Source: Anarhynchus alexandrinus
Lineage: Eukaryota; Chordata; Aves; Charadriiformes; Charadriidae
Direction of reading: 5' to 3'
NCBI GenBank assembly: GCA_008711295.1
Contig: VUYV01000046.1
Coordinates: 1,489,904 to 1,553,903 of the forward strand
Length of the DNA: 64,000 bases
The position numbers and the translations under genes were made by a program. The notes under the pieces were generated by a model, which saw nothing but the letters and a program-made list of their open reading frames with translations, ran no database searches and was not told the origin of the DNA. Positions 1 through 11,007 of this stretch are shown here, piece after piece. The first letter of the stretch is position 1. Every line of letters starts with the position of its first letter.

Positions 1-357
1 GCTCTTCAGCAAGGCTTTGGTGCCTCTGCCAGTTGCCCAGGCACCATCCCATGTCTGCAGCCTGCTAAGTGAGATCTGTGGATCTCTGCCCCTGCCTCAG
101 CTGCTCCTGCCTCTGACATTTCTTCGCATATCCATCATTGTTCTAAAGGCTTGTCTCCCTCATAAGGTGCCACAGACATCTCTTTAACCACAGTGAGAAA
201 CCACAGCCATTAACTCTTTCTGGACTGACCCTCTCCCATCCCACACAATGTGTTGACATTTCTTATTTAATCCTTCAGCATTCCTCATTTTCACAAGGGA
301 TTCCCTGTGGGGCATATTAATTAATCTCACTGGAGTGCAACAAGAAACACACCTGCA

Positions 358-382
358 ATTTTTTATTTATTTATTTATTTAA
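358..382 (+). repeat. (TTTA)n microsatellite
   Basis: About five tandem TTTA units preceded by a short T run, intronic. Confidence 0.85.
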
Positions 383-1557
383 TTCTGCTATAGGGACATG
401 TGTTTTCTACATTGGAGGATGTGGGGAATTGTTCGGGACTTGTAACAAGTTCTCTATCCCAGTTTCTGGTCTCTATCTGCACTTTGCCTGAGGATTAAGT
501 AACCTCCTTTCTGCTGAAAACCAAAGCAACGTATTCTTCTAATGTATGGTATAATGTATCTGCGGCCTCCCCTTGTTCCCTAGCTGCCTTCTTTCCTTAC
601 ACATGCAAAGAACCCTCTTATATTTGTTTTAATGTTCATTAGGCAGTTCTCATCTTACCCTTACATAGAGAAATTTAGCAGACATGGATTTGTTGATTTG
701 TCCTTTTCCCACTCCTTTTAAATGTCCCTGTCAGTTCTTCCCTTGCAATAAGTGTTACTCTAATCTTGCAGTAAGTTGCAAGGTGTATTGCAATGAGCAT
801 TATTGTAATGTAATTCTAGTATTCTTTGTGCATTTGTCATGGGGAAATCTCAAGCTGCTTTTTATCATCTCGGCATTCTTCATACCAAGTGATTTAGTTA
901 TTAATCCCTTTAATTTTTCACCGTTGCACTTCAGAAATTAAGGACTTGGATACCTGCTTTTGCTTATCCTTCTTTTTAATTTAAACAGTAGTACTGAACA
1001 TTTGATCAAACACTTTTCTGTAGTGTCCTCACAACTGACCTGAAACAAGTATAGAATAGAATTGCTTTTTGTTGGCTCTGATGCTGTTCGGGGAGAGGGC
1101 GGGGGGGCAGAAATCTATTGCCTATTACATCCAGGAAGGACTGAGCTCAAGTATCGCTAGCAACAATAATTCTCCACTTGCCATCTAGAAAATTGCAAAA
1201 TGACACATTTCCCAGTTTTATTTACCTTTCTATTAATTTGCCAGAGATCTCTTTCCATGTCTGGATCCAATGGCAGAGATCTGCAACAGCTTCCCAGAAG
1301 ATGAATTGTATTCAGGTGGATCCTGTTATATGCGTGATCTCATTTTTTAAATCCTTATGAGCTACTGTGTTATTCACCGGCACTGCATTTTTTGCCATTA
1401 CAACTTTTATTTCTCTCTCAGATCATATGCCCCAGTACTGGGGATACTGATTGTATCACGTTCCTGTTATCACAGAACTACTCTTTTTCGCACCTGGCAC
1501 CAGGAGTTCTTGTTCTTCCCAGCATTCACATTGCATATCTGCCATTTTCCGTGGACA

Positions 1558-1802
1558 AGTTTTATTTTTATTTCCTTCTCACTTTCTTTTTATTTTTCTC
1601 TCCTTTTCTTTTTATTTTTCTTTTTCTCTCCTTTCTTTTTATTTCCTTCTCACTTTCTCTTTTTCTCTCTCCTTTCTCTTTCTTCATGTCCTCCTTTCTC
1701 TTTTTCACCTCTTTGCTCTGCTCATTTCATCTCTTTTTTCATACCTTTTCCCATCTCATCTTATTTTGCTCTTTTTTCCCTCTTTCTCTTTTTCCTCTCT
1801 CG
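1558..1802 (+). repeat. Polypyrimidine (TTTTCTC/TTTTTAT-rich) tract
   Basis: Roughly 245 bases almost wholly of C and T, with recurring TTTTTATTT and CTCACTTTCT phrases. It is low-complexity DNA. The long overlapping open frames here (Phe/Ser/Leu-rich in all three frames) are composition artefacts. Confidence 0.9.
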
Positions 1803-2149
1803 CTGTGAAATAGTTCCCATGTCTTTATAAATCCGTTTGCGCTTCTCTCCCTGCTTTAGGTTAGTCTGCAAAAGAGTCCCAGGGAACCACACTTTAAAGG
1901 CATTTAAGATGTGCTTAGTCTATAAAATATGGAGCACGCTCAAACACAGTGAATCTGTCTCAGCTAATGTCCCGGTACGTCAGCAAGAGTTAAACAATCA
2001 AGGTCAGTGCAGTTCGGGGCTTGTGTGCACACTGGATTACTCAAAGCCCTGCACATAACGACACTTGTTATCTCTGACGGCCGTTTTTAACTATTTTGGT
2101 TGTGTTTCCATATCCTGATGAGTTTTACAGCCAACTGCCCACTCCAGGC

Positions 2150-2550
2150 TACAAGTGGAGAAGGGAGAGGATGCGTCCAGTCTGGGAAATAGGGGAGAGG
2201 GTGTAAGAGCTGAGAAATGATGATGAGGGGAACATGAGAAGAGACTGGAAGGTGTTGAGGGTGGAGAGGGGTAATGAGAGGAGAAAGTTGAGAAGGTTTG
2301 GGGGGAACCGTGGTGTCCAAATGGGGTAAGAAGGGCCGTTCAGGCACCTGAATGGTGCTGGAGATGGTACACTGGCCAAGATGAGCTCCAGATCTGTGCT
2401 GTATTGCATTTCTGCATGTGAGGGGAGGGAAGGAAAAGGGGGCACAAAGTGAAGAGGAGCAGATGTGTGAAGAGAAAGGCATGGAAAGGGGCTGAGAGTT
2501 ATCAAACATCCAGAGTGGGCTGGAAGTGGAAGAGGGGCACTCCTGATCCC
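2150..2550 (+). repeat. Purine-rich (GA/GGA) region
   Basis: About 400 bases dominated by G and A on the + strand (GGAGAGG, GAGAAG, GGGGAA phrases). This is imperfect polypurine low-complexity sequence, and the open frame on the opposite strand is a by-product. Confidence 0.7.
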
Positions 2551-4544
2551 CCATGCACGTCTCTCACATAGTGGGAAGTCACTGGTGTCCTCCCTGGTCC
2601 CACTTGGTCTCTGGGGGATGCCGGCACCACCTCGATGTTGCCTGCCTGCTGCACCGGAGGAGCGCTGCCCGGCCGAGGCTTCAGCTCTCACTCTTTGGAG
2701 CAGCATCGGCAGCGCTGGCAACAGCAGCAAAGTAACGGGGTCAGCTGCTGGCAAGCTGCTATAGTTAAAAAACAAAACAACAAAAAAAATTATATACATA
2801 AGAAAAGGAAAATGAAGCAATGATGGGTTGGGCAATTAGGCTAAAAGCATTTGAGAGTGTAATCCAGCTCTCTCTATCAATAATTCAGGAGTCCAAGATC
2901 AGTCTAATTGATTGAACACCTTCCACAGTAGTCAGCCACTAATAAGACAAATGAAATGTCTTTTTTATTGTCAAATCTCCATCTCACATTCGCGCAGGCA
3001 AAATCCTGCAGGGCTTTTCATTTGAGGAGCTCGGGTATTTTTTCTCTTGATGGAGATAAATTGAGGGCCAGCGTCTGTTTCTAAACAGCAGTAAATTAAG
3101 CCGGTCTGCTCCTTTGGCTGCGGGTGGGTGGAGAAACAAAGCTGTGCGGAACAGGATTCACACGTAAAACTTGTGTGGGTCGTCAAAAGTTGAACCCAGT
3201 TCCCAGAGGACGTGTTATCACTGTGGAATGATTTGAGTGCCGAGGACACTTGGCCTTGACAGACTCCAAGGGACTACAGATCTTACCTATAAGCCAGTGC
3301 CTCTTGCCTCCCTTCAGCTAAAGAAGAACCACATTATCTTACTTTCCTAATAGTGGTATTGATGCTTAACTTTTGACATGGCATAGATGTTTAAAGGGGG
3401 CTGGACAAATGTTTCACTTTTCCAATTTACGTGAGCGAAACATTGCAGGTTTTGAAAAAAAAAATTTAAAAAATGGTGGTTTGAAACTGTTCTGTGTTTT
3501 ATAGCTTTCTTCCAAAATCATGCCAAATTCAGTGATTTGGAGGACCTCTGTGATGACAAAGTAAGGCATGCTCAGCAAATTTTCTTGATTTTATTTTCTT
3601 TGGACCGTATCCCCGAGTTGTGGGGAGGTAGCCCCAGCAGGATGGAGCTTGTGGACACCAGGTCTGGAGCATTGCCCATTGCTAATCAAAAGTGGATACC
3701 GAGAAGATGTGAGGGTTGAGTTGCTACTGATGTATATACAAGTGCCTATCTGCACAGTGAAAATCTGTGTGTGAGCAAGGCTTCTTTAAGCCCAGATGCT
3801 CACAGGTTATGCTAACATCGTCTTGCATGCACAGAGGCTCTGGGACTGGAGTTTTAGCCAACATAAATCAAAGTAGCTCCTCTGGGGCACTCTGCTGACT
3901 TATATGAGCCGAAGTTCCAGCCCTGGGGTGAGGGAGCAGCTCTGATTATGATGTGTGCGTATGTGTTTAATTAGGAAAGACCGCAGGCTGTGTGCATGCT
4001 CCGGAGTCCCCACCGAATTAACCTTTTGGCTGGCGTGGCACAAGTTACCTTCTGAGCAAACCTGAAGTCTGGAGATCTGGTAGCGACTTTTCTCATTTGC
4101 TATTATTACATGCGGTTCCCTGCGGCTTGCTGGGGTGGGAGGGAAGGAGGGAAAGTGCCTAAGAGCAGTTTCATTTTGATTGTATTACCTCTGAAACATT
4201 ATATAATGTGTTCGAATGCTTGATCTAACCAAAGAGTAGTTGTTTTACTTCCTAATCTAATAACTTCGTGATGCCTGTCTCCTCTTCGCTTTCCTCTAGC
4301 TTGACTGTGCAAATGCCATTTAATTGTTTTCTTGTGAAAACTAAAGGCCAGTGGCTTTGCCAAGGATGGCTAATTTTATAATGCACCATGCCAGAATTAA
4401 TCTTGACTGTAAAGATAAGGCTGATGGTTTATAGTTGGCAATTATGGTCATAGAATAACTGTTGTATGGGGTGGTTGTAGGCTACGAAGTTCTTTTAACT
4501 ATTCTGTATTGCCTAAGGAGGCAGGTGTTTGCCATATTCAAGTC
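2551..4544. other. Unique intronic DNA
   Basis: A GC-richer patch at 2571-2750 contains a few CpGs, followed by unique sequence. AT-rich homeodomain-type cores at 2880-2960 and 4180-4440 look like conserved non-coding sequence. No exon, RNA gene or transposon is recognised. Confidence 0.5.
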
Positions 4545-4800
4545 AGAGGAGAATGAAGAAGGGGTGGACGGAAGTGAAAGTGGGCAAAGAAAGAGGAGGG
4601 AAGTAGGAGAAAAAAAGAAGGGGACAACAGCAAATGAAAACAAGTAGGGTGAAGGCACGAGAATGGCATGGGAGCAAGGTATAGGTGGAGCAGGGGAAGA
4701 AGAGGAATAGATGTGGTCAACAAGAAGGGAAAGGGTATGTAAGGAAAAGAAATAGAAAGAAATTGATGGGAGAAATAGGCCAGAGAGTACAGAAGTCTAT
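4545..4800 (+). repeat. Purine-rich (GAAA/GGGA) region
   Basis: About 255 bases strongly biased to A and G on the + strand, including runs such as GGAGAAAAAAAGAAGGGG. Imperfect polypurine tract; the 114-codon frame on the other strand is a composition artefact. Confidence 0.75.
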
Positions 4801-5425
4801 CTGAGATGCAGTGCAGCCAAAGAAGATTTTTTTTTCTTTTGAAGGATATTTTCAGATTCTCCGTCTTTAGGCCATGTACCACCTATTTGTCTAGTAAGAA
4901 AAGCAACTTCATTACCCAATAGATGTGATGATAATTACTGGAGTCTTCTCCCTGGGACAGGTTCTTTCTAGCTGAGAGCTCATCCTCTGCAAAGACAAAT
5001 AAAACATTGCCAGATTTATAATTCTGCTGCTGCTACAAAGCCAGGAAGTCAGGAGGTCTTCAGGACTCAGAAACTGCTTCAGCCTCAGTGTGAGCACTGG
5101 AAGCTGGTGACAACAGCTCCATCAAACTGCTTAACAGTTTTGCACAGCAAATGAGACCCAGCAGCAAATGAGGTAGCAAGTCTAGAAGTGGAGGTGTTAC
5201 TTCCAAGACTTACAAGCAACCAAGCAAGCAAATCAAAAATAGGTGTTGATCCATATTGGGTTTACGTAGTAAGGTTTTGATAGCCATGGGCTGCAGGGGT
5301 GGCTTCTGTGAGAAGATACCACAAGTGGCCCCAGTGTTGGACAGAGCCAGCTCCAGACGGCTCCAAGATGGACCTGCCGCTGGCCAAAGCTGAGCCCATC
5401 AGTGATCCTGGTGGCACCTCTGTAA

Positions 5426-5434
5426 TATATTTAA
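5426..5434 (+). promoter_or_regulatory. TATA-like box of the LTR
   Basis: TATATTTAA lies about 180 bases into the LTR and upstream of the GC-rich module block, as expected for a U3 promoter. Whether it is still active is unknown. Confidence 0.45.
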
Positions 5435-5623
5435 GAAAGAGTAAAAAATGCTGCACAGTAGCTGTGAGAGAGGAGTGAGGAAATAGGAGAGAAACAGCCC
5501 TGCAGACACTGAGGTCAGTGAAGGACGGGGAGGAGGTGCTCCAGGCGCTGGAGCAGAGATTCCCCTGCAGCTCGTGGTGAAGATCATGATGAGGCAGGTT
5601 GTCCCCCTGCCGCCCGTGGAGGA

Positions 5624-5978
5624 CCATGCCAAAGCAGATATCCACACTGTAGCCCATGGGGGCCCCATGCCAAAGCAGGTGGATGTGCCCTGAAGGAAGC
5701 TGCAGTCCTTGGAAAGCCCACGCAGGAGCAGGCTCCTGGCACGTGCTGCAGCCCATGGAGAGGAGCCCACGCAGGAGCAGGTTTTCTGGCAGGACCTGTG
5801 GCCCTGCGGCCCTGCGGGGGGACCCATGCTGGAGCAGCCTGCTCCTGAAGGACTGTACCCCATGATAAGGACTCATGGTGGAGAAGTTCTTGAAGAACTG
5901 CAGCCTGTGGGAAGGACCTATGTTGGAACAGTTCATGAAGGACTGTATCCCTTGAGCGTGGCCCCATGCTGGAACAGG
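5624..5978 (+). repeat. Degenerate tandem modules inside the LTR
   Basis: Eight diverged copies of a CCATGC(T/C)GGAGCAG-like core start at 5624, 5665, 5718, 5767, 5824, 5873, 5918 and 5964, spaced 41-57 bases apart. The links between them contain GAAGGACTG and GCAGCCC phrases. The series is readable by eye but too diverged to be a recent minisatellite. Confidence 0.75.
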
Positions 5979-6190
5979 GGAAGAGCATGAGGAGGAAGGA
6001 GTGGCAGAGACGAAGTGTTATGGACTGACCACAACCTCCATTCCCAATCCCCCTGCACTGAAGAGGAGGGGAGGAGGAGATAGAAGAGTTGGGAATGAAG
6101 GAGTTGAGCCGGGGAAGAAGTGAGGGGTTGGGGGAAGGGTTTTTTAGTTTTGATTTTGTTTCTCACTATCCTACTCTGTTATTAATTGGC

Positions 6191-6196
6191 AATAAA
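6191..6196 (+). terminator. Polyadenylation signal of the LTR
   Basis: AATAAATTAAATTAA occurs at the expected place, near the end of the LTR and about 175 bases before the terminal CACCACA. Confidence 0.55.
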
Positions 6197-9100
6197 TTAA
6201 ATTAATCTTCCCCACTGTTTTACCCATGATGGTAACTGGTGAGTGATCTCCCTCTCCTTATCTCAAGCCACAAGTTTTTTCATCCTGTTTTCTCCCTCTG
6301 CGCAGCTGAGGGCAGGGTAATAGAGCAGCTTGGTGGGCACCTGGTGGCCAGCCAAGGTCAACCCACCACATAATTATATATATTGATTACCCAAAATGTG
6401 CAGTGGAGGAAACTTGACTTCCACAAAACTCTGCTAAGATCCTTACTGACATTCCAAACTTTAGCTTGTGTCTGCAACTCGAGTCCTGAACTAAGGAGTG
6501 TGAGATGATATCACACTGGAAATACAGGGATTGCATGGAAGGGGTAACGCAATGAAGGGTCATTATGTCTTATAGACGGGGACTCTAATGCTCCTTATTT
6601 ATATAAACATCAAAGCTTGAAAGTGAAGCTGAAACTGAGACTTAAATCACTACAGGAATGCAGTGATTTATTCTGGATGATGTTACCCAAGGTTTTGTCC
6701 AAAACAGTTTCAAATAATCCTTCTTGTGGGTTTTCTCCCTTGTTGAACAGACTAATATTTTTCCTTATTACATGGACTTTTCTGGGGGTGGTGTCAGACT
6801 CGTGGTCTGATCTGTATTCTTCATGACTAGGACCTCTCCCTCTCTGGTATCCATTTCTAGACAGTGCAGATGGTAGTTCCCAGTGTCAGGGGGGGAATTG
6901 TGAATAGTCAGGGACCATCTCATGTTATTCTGTGACACTTGTATAGTCCTGCCACTCTGGGGTCTTGGACCACAATGGAGGTTCTCAGGTATAAAAATAT
7001 ATGCAAATGATGGTTATGACTTCTCAGAAATGTCACATGAAGTTTTTTGTGAGTCTGATTTCTTGAGCTACCTTGTATGAAGGAGTTCAGGGATGGAAAA
7101 AAAAAAACCCACACTTGGTTGTGATATTAAAATAATAGGACACAGTTGTCCACCCAGCAAAAGAGAAATGGTCATAAGAAGAGATTTGAAGAAGTTTTGG
7201 TAAGTGGCTTCCCAGTTCTTCCCACTCAGTTTGACTATTCCTGTTGTCTGGGAATAGAAAACTGAAGTGATGGATTGCTCTGATTATGCCTAGTCAGGTG
7301 CATTAAATGGTGTCTCACTCTGCTGCCTTCTGCAATCTTGCTGCTCAGTGTGCTTATCAGGGCTGACGTGGAAAAGGTAGATGTCTGTAAACAATGAAGA
7401 AATAAAAGGGGAGGTGAAAGATCTCAGATTGGTCTCAGCAAAAGAATTTGTCGGGAACTGAAAATGTGTTGAAGAGATTAAACTGAGCCACTTTTAGAAT
7501 AACTAATTGGGCTGTGCCTGTCAGCTTTGAGACTCAGTAGCACGCAGGAACCCCATTCTGCATTTCATGGGTCATTTGTTGGAGAGATGATTGCAGTATA
7601 TGGAAAGTTTCTTTTTAGCATACATCTGTTTAATGCTAACCTGGAGCTTGGCTCAAACGCTTGTCTCTAGTTAAACCATGAACTCATGTGTACTTGAGTT
7701 ATAGTGCCGTGAGTTCATAGTCACCAAAAAAAATTCCTCTACTTTCATCAGTGTGAGACAAAATAAGATCCCGTGGATTTTTAGTACTGCAAACCAAAGA
7801 CAGGTAGGTTTGAGATGCAGTACTTTATTTCAAGTTTTGTGTCAGTGCTGTCTACAAGATCTGTTTAAGATTGCATGAAATACTATTCAAAGTCTGTACA
7901 AATGGAGCATTGAATTTCTGTGTTTCTGTATCTAAATTTGGGTTGTTGATGTACAAGAAAATGGAATTCAAGCTGGAAAGGTGAAAAATGCTATGAAAGC
8001 GAAACTGTCTAATGCAGCAGACTAGCAGTGGCTGGTTTATTCATCCTGGGGAAAAACCCAACATGCTGGTGAGATATGGCTGGTCTTTATTAATCTATGG
8101 GAATAGGGAAGCCAAACGGGGAGAATTGCTGTTTGAGCTAAGGACTTTACTTTTGTCAGAACAAACAGACCATGAACAAGTTTAGATTGAAAATAGGAAG
8201 ACTTCTAGCTCTAAGAGCAGTGAGTTTAGGGACAACCTTACAGCTTGATTAGTGGAGACCACAGCCCTAACAGAGGTGGAACTCCATCTTTTTAGGAAGG
8301 GAAATTTCACTGCATGTGAAAGCAAGTTCTGAGTTTATTATCTCTTAGGCTCAAGTTCCTAAAACGCCTGACTTCCTTGGATAGTTTCTGCTGGCTGGAA
8401 CATCATCTCATGAGAAACGCCTCTGGTTTTTGGATTGGTGGGGAAAGGTGCTGGCAGTTTTTACATTCCTGGTGCGTGTTTGCTTCTTTAAGATAAAAGT
8501 TGCTGTCAGAAAAAAAAGGATGAGGTGGCTTCATATGAAAGTGCCAACCCAATGAGTTAGACCGGTCTAGCTCCAATGGTGTAATTACCCTGACATGGCA
8601 ATTCCAGCAAATCTTCCCGTAGACAACCCTGAACGATGTTGCAAAACTCTGACCTTCACATTTTAGCTCAGCTCTTCTGTCTTCAAAGTGCGAGGATAAA
8701 TGTACCTCACAGTTAGTACTGGCTCGATGGAAAACTGAACAGGACAGTAGAGTTGGGCAATATATTTCTATTAAATTTCTCGGTTTCAACTTCCAAAAAT
8801 GCTTTCTCAATCAGAATTAAACTTCTTTTAAAGAAGTTTTGGTTGAATTATTTCAGGTTTTCAAAGGCAATTGACAGAACGCATGTAAAATTTGTAAAGG
8901 AAAATTGAGAAATCTCTTTTTGCTTGTATTTTCAAGCATAAGTCTGTTTTGGGAATAAGAGCAACAGAAACAAAAAATCGTATATTTGTAAGATAAGCTC
9001 AAGCCAAAGCATTTGAACAAAATGTTTTTCTTTTTTTTTTTTAAAATGAAATACATGTAACCCTTTGATGAAATCTATCTATAAATCTGATTGAATCGCT

Positions 9101-9976
9101 ACTCAGTCTATATGTGAGGTAATGGGGGAAATTATGATGGACTCTACTTGCTTTGGCTGTTTGATCACTGAAGCCAGGTTTCAGCTAATAAAGCTGCTGG
9201 AAAATTAGAGTGTCTGCAGGGAAAATGGCCTTGGCCAAAACTGCAGCCAGCCAGATTCAGAAGACGTGTTTGGGAGTGCTTTTTTCAGAGAAGGGTACAA
9301 TATATGCTGTAACTGATGCAAAGAAGTCTGTGATTGCAAAGATCTAAAAGCAGGAAAACTTGTGTCCATCTGACAGCTTCCTTATTGTGGTCACAAAGGG
9401 ACAGAGAATGAGAAGCAAAGGAGAGGGAAAAGGAATTGGTGGTTCCTCCACACTTGACTGTTCACCTGCTGAGACAGAGACTACCCTGGAAGAAGTGCTT
9501 TTGTATCTGTATAATTTTTTCTAGATCAGAGCCTGTACCACTTTATCTATATTAGTAAAAGTCGTGTCTCCTAATTGATTTGCTGGTGTGTTTTTCTAGC
9601 AGGGACCAAACTTGCGCACAGTGGGAACCGCTAACCTTTCCTTTAGCTGCCCTTTTGGATGGGGCAAGCCCTGGTTTCTCAAACAGCAGAAAAGAGAATC
9701 TGCTCAAAATAGCACGTGCCTATTAGCATTTTCTAAAAGTTTGAAAAATATCCTCTTTTCTTTCTTCTGCATGGGAGCAATCTGCAGTAAATACAGCACG
9801 AAATAAAAACAGCTAGACAAGCAAACGCACGGCAAGTTGTCTGTGCCTTTCTAAGTCTCTTACTTGTGTAGAGAGGAGAGTCGTGGAGGCAAAATGCAAT
9901 TGCTTCAGTGAAAACACACCTGTAACGCTTCCCTAAATGTCACCCCGCATCCCTGGCTGGATGTGCTGGCAGTGTT

Positions 9977-10062
9977 TGACGTCACACCGGTTCGCAAGCA
10001 GAGCTCTGTGGGCTGCAGTGGGTAATGACATCACAGGTTCGGAGGACGTGGTTACGACGTCA
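9977..10062 (+). promoter_or_regulatory. Cluster of CRE/ATF-like sites
   Basis: A perfect palindromic TGACGTCA lies at 9977-9984, a one-mismatch TGACATCA at 10026-10033, and a seven-of-eight CGACGTCA at 10055-10062, with several CpGs between. CREB/ATF-family proteins bind TGACGTCA. That this is a working intronic element is inference from the clustering only. Confidence 0.35.
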
Positions 10063-11006
10063 GGAATGATTTGCCCCTGATGTTTTGAGCCACTCAGCTG
10101 CTTGCCAGCCTCCAGTAACATTTGTTTAGTGGGGTTTTGTTGAAATCGAGCTTCTCAAGCTCCGGCTGTGTCAGACTGAGAGCGGTCTCAGGCATTCAGC
10201 AGGTCTGAAGGCAGAATCCTGTTAACCCCGTGAAGGCTCAGACTTGGTTGTCTTTAGTTTGAAAAGAGCTAATCCTTTGAACAGTGAGACATCTGAAATT
10301 TCTCACGCCCCTTTTCTTGTTATCACAGCATAGTAAAGGAAGAAGAAACCCATTTATTTTTGGCCTCTTGTTGAGATATGAGCCCCTACACTTCTTCCTG
10401 AAGTATTTTTCCCTGATCCCCCAGAGTGCTGTATGGATCATCCCGCCAACCCTGCAGGTGGTGAATCCTTCATCTTCTCCCCTCATGGAGAGGTCTCAGA
10501 TCATTGCCAATAAACTGGGAGCACCAAAATCAGTTATGGATAACTATTAATATTGCCTAAGAAGGCAATTTATAGAGGCAATGGAGGAAAAATAATGCTT
10601 ATTGCAAACACATACGTGCAGTAGGAGGAGCCTTTGGGATGTAAAGAAATGACAGCATCAGGAAAAGTTTGGTGTACAATGAGGCCATAATGCTATAGTG
10701 ATGGCCAATTGGACCTACATACCCAACGAGGATATTTTGCAGTCCAGGGAACTGATAACCCTGCTGCCATGGTCCTGCCTCTATAAGCACTGTGCACAAC
10801 TCTATCAAAGATCCTGAAAGCTTCTGAAGAGCAAGAGGGATCTCAAACAAGTGGAATAAACATGATCACATAAGGAGCTGCTTCTGAAGAGACATTTAAT
10901 AAAATCTGAATCTAGGTATATGTTGTAATACACCTATTGTCTTCCTTACTGCAGGACTCTGCCCCGAAGAGCTCTATTTATAGCTTATGTTGGCTAAGGG
11001 ATGAAT

Positions 11007-11007
11007 N
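11007..11007. other. Single N, possible contig join
   Basis: One unknown base in otherwise resolved sequence. The flanks share no obvious overlap. It may be a placeholder gap of unknown size. Confidence 0.6.

Larger units (their letters stand above)
5244..6370 (+). mobile_element. Avian endogenous-retrovirus LTR (solo)
   Basis: I recognise a full-length-looking LTR of a family common in bird genomes. It opens near TGTTGATCC, has a TATA-like box at 5426-5434 and a long GC-rich block of degenerate modules ending in GGAGCAG (5624-5980). An AATAAA signal follows at 6191-6196 and the end is GTCAACCCACCACA at 6370. No gag, pol or env sequence flanks it, so it is a solo LTR. The family is recognised from memory of avian repeats and no library name is claimed. 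The left edge is approximate and no clear target-site duplication was found. The overlapping open frames inside it come from the GC-rich modules. Confidence 0.8.

Noticed and set aside
1357..1830. Long overlapping open frames of 120-157 codons
   Set aside because: They run through a polypyrimidine tract in all three frames and are Phe/Ser/Leu-rich from composition alone.
2149..2835. 228-codon minus-strand open frame
   Set aside because: It is the complement of a purine-rich tract plus a GC-rich patch, with no domain or family motif.
5262..5988. Several open frames of up to 224 codons on both strands
   Set aside because: They lie inside the LTR module array; the repeated Trp/Ala/Gly/Cys pattern comes from the repeat units. 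No retroviral gene product is seen.
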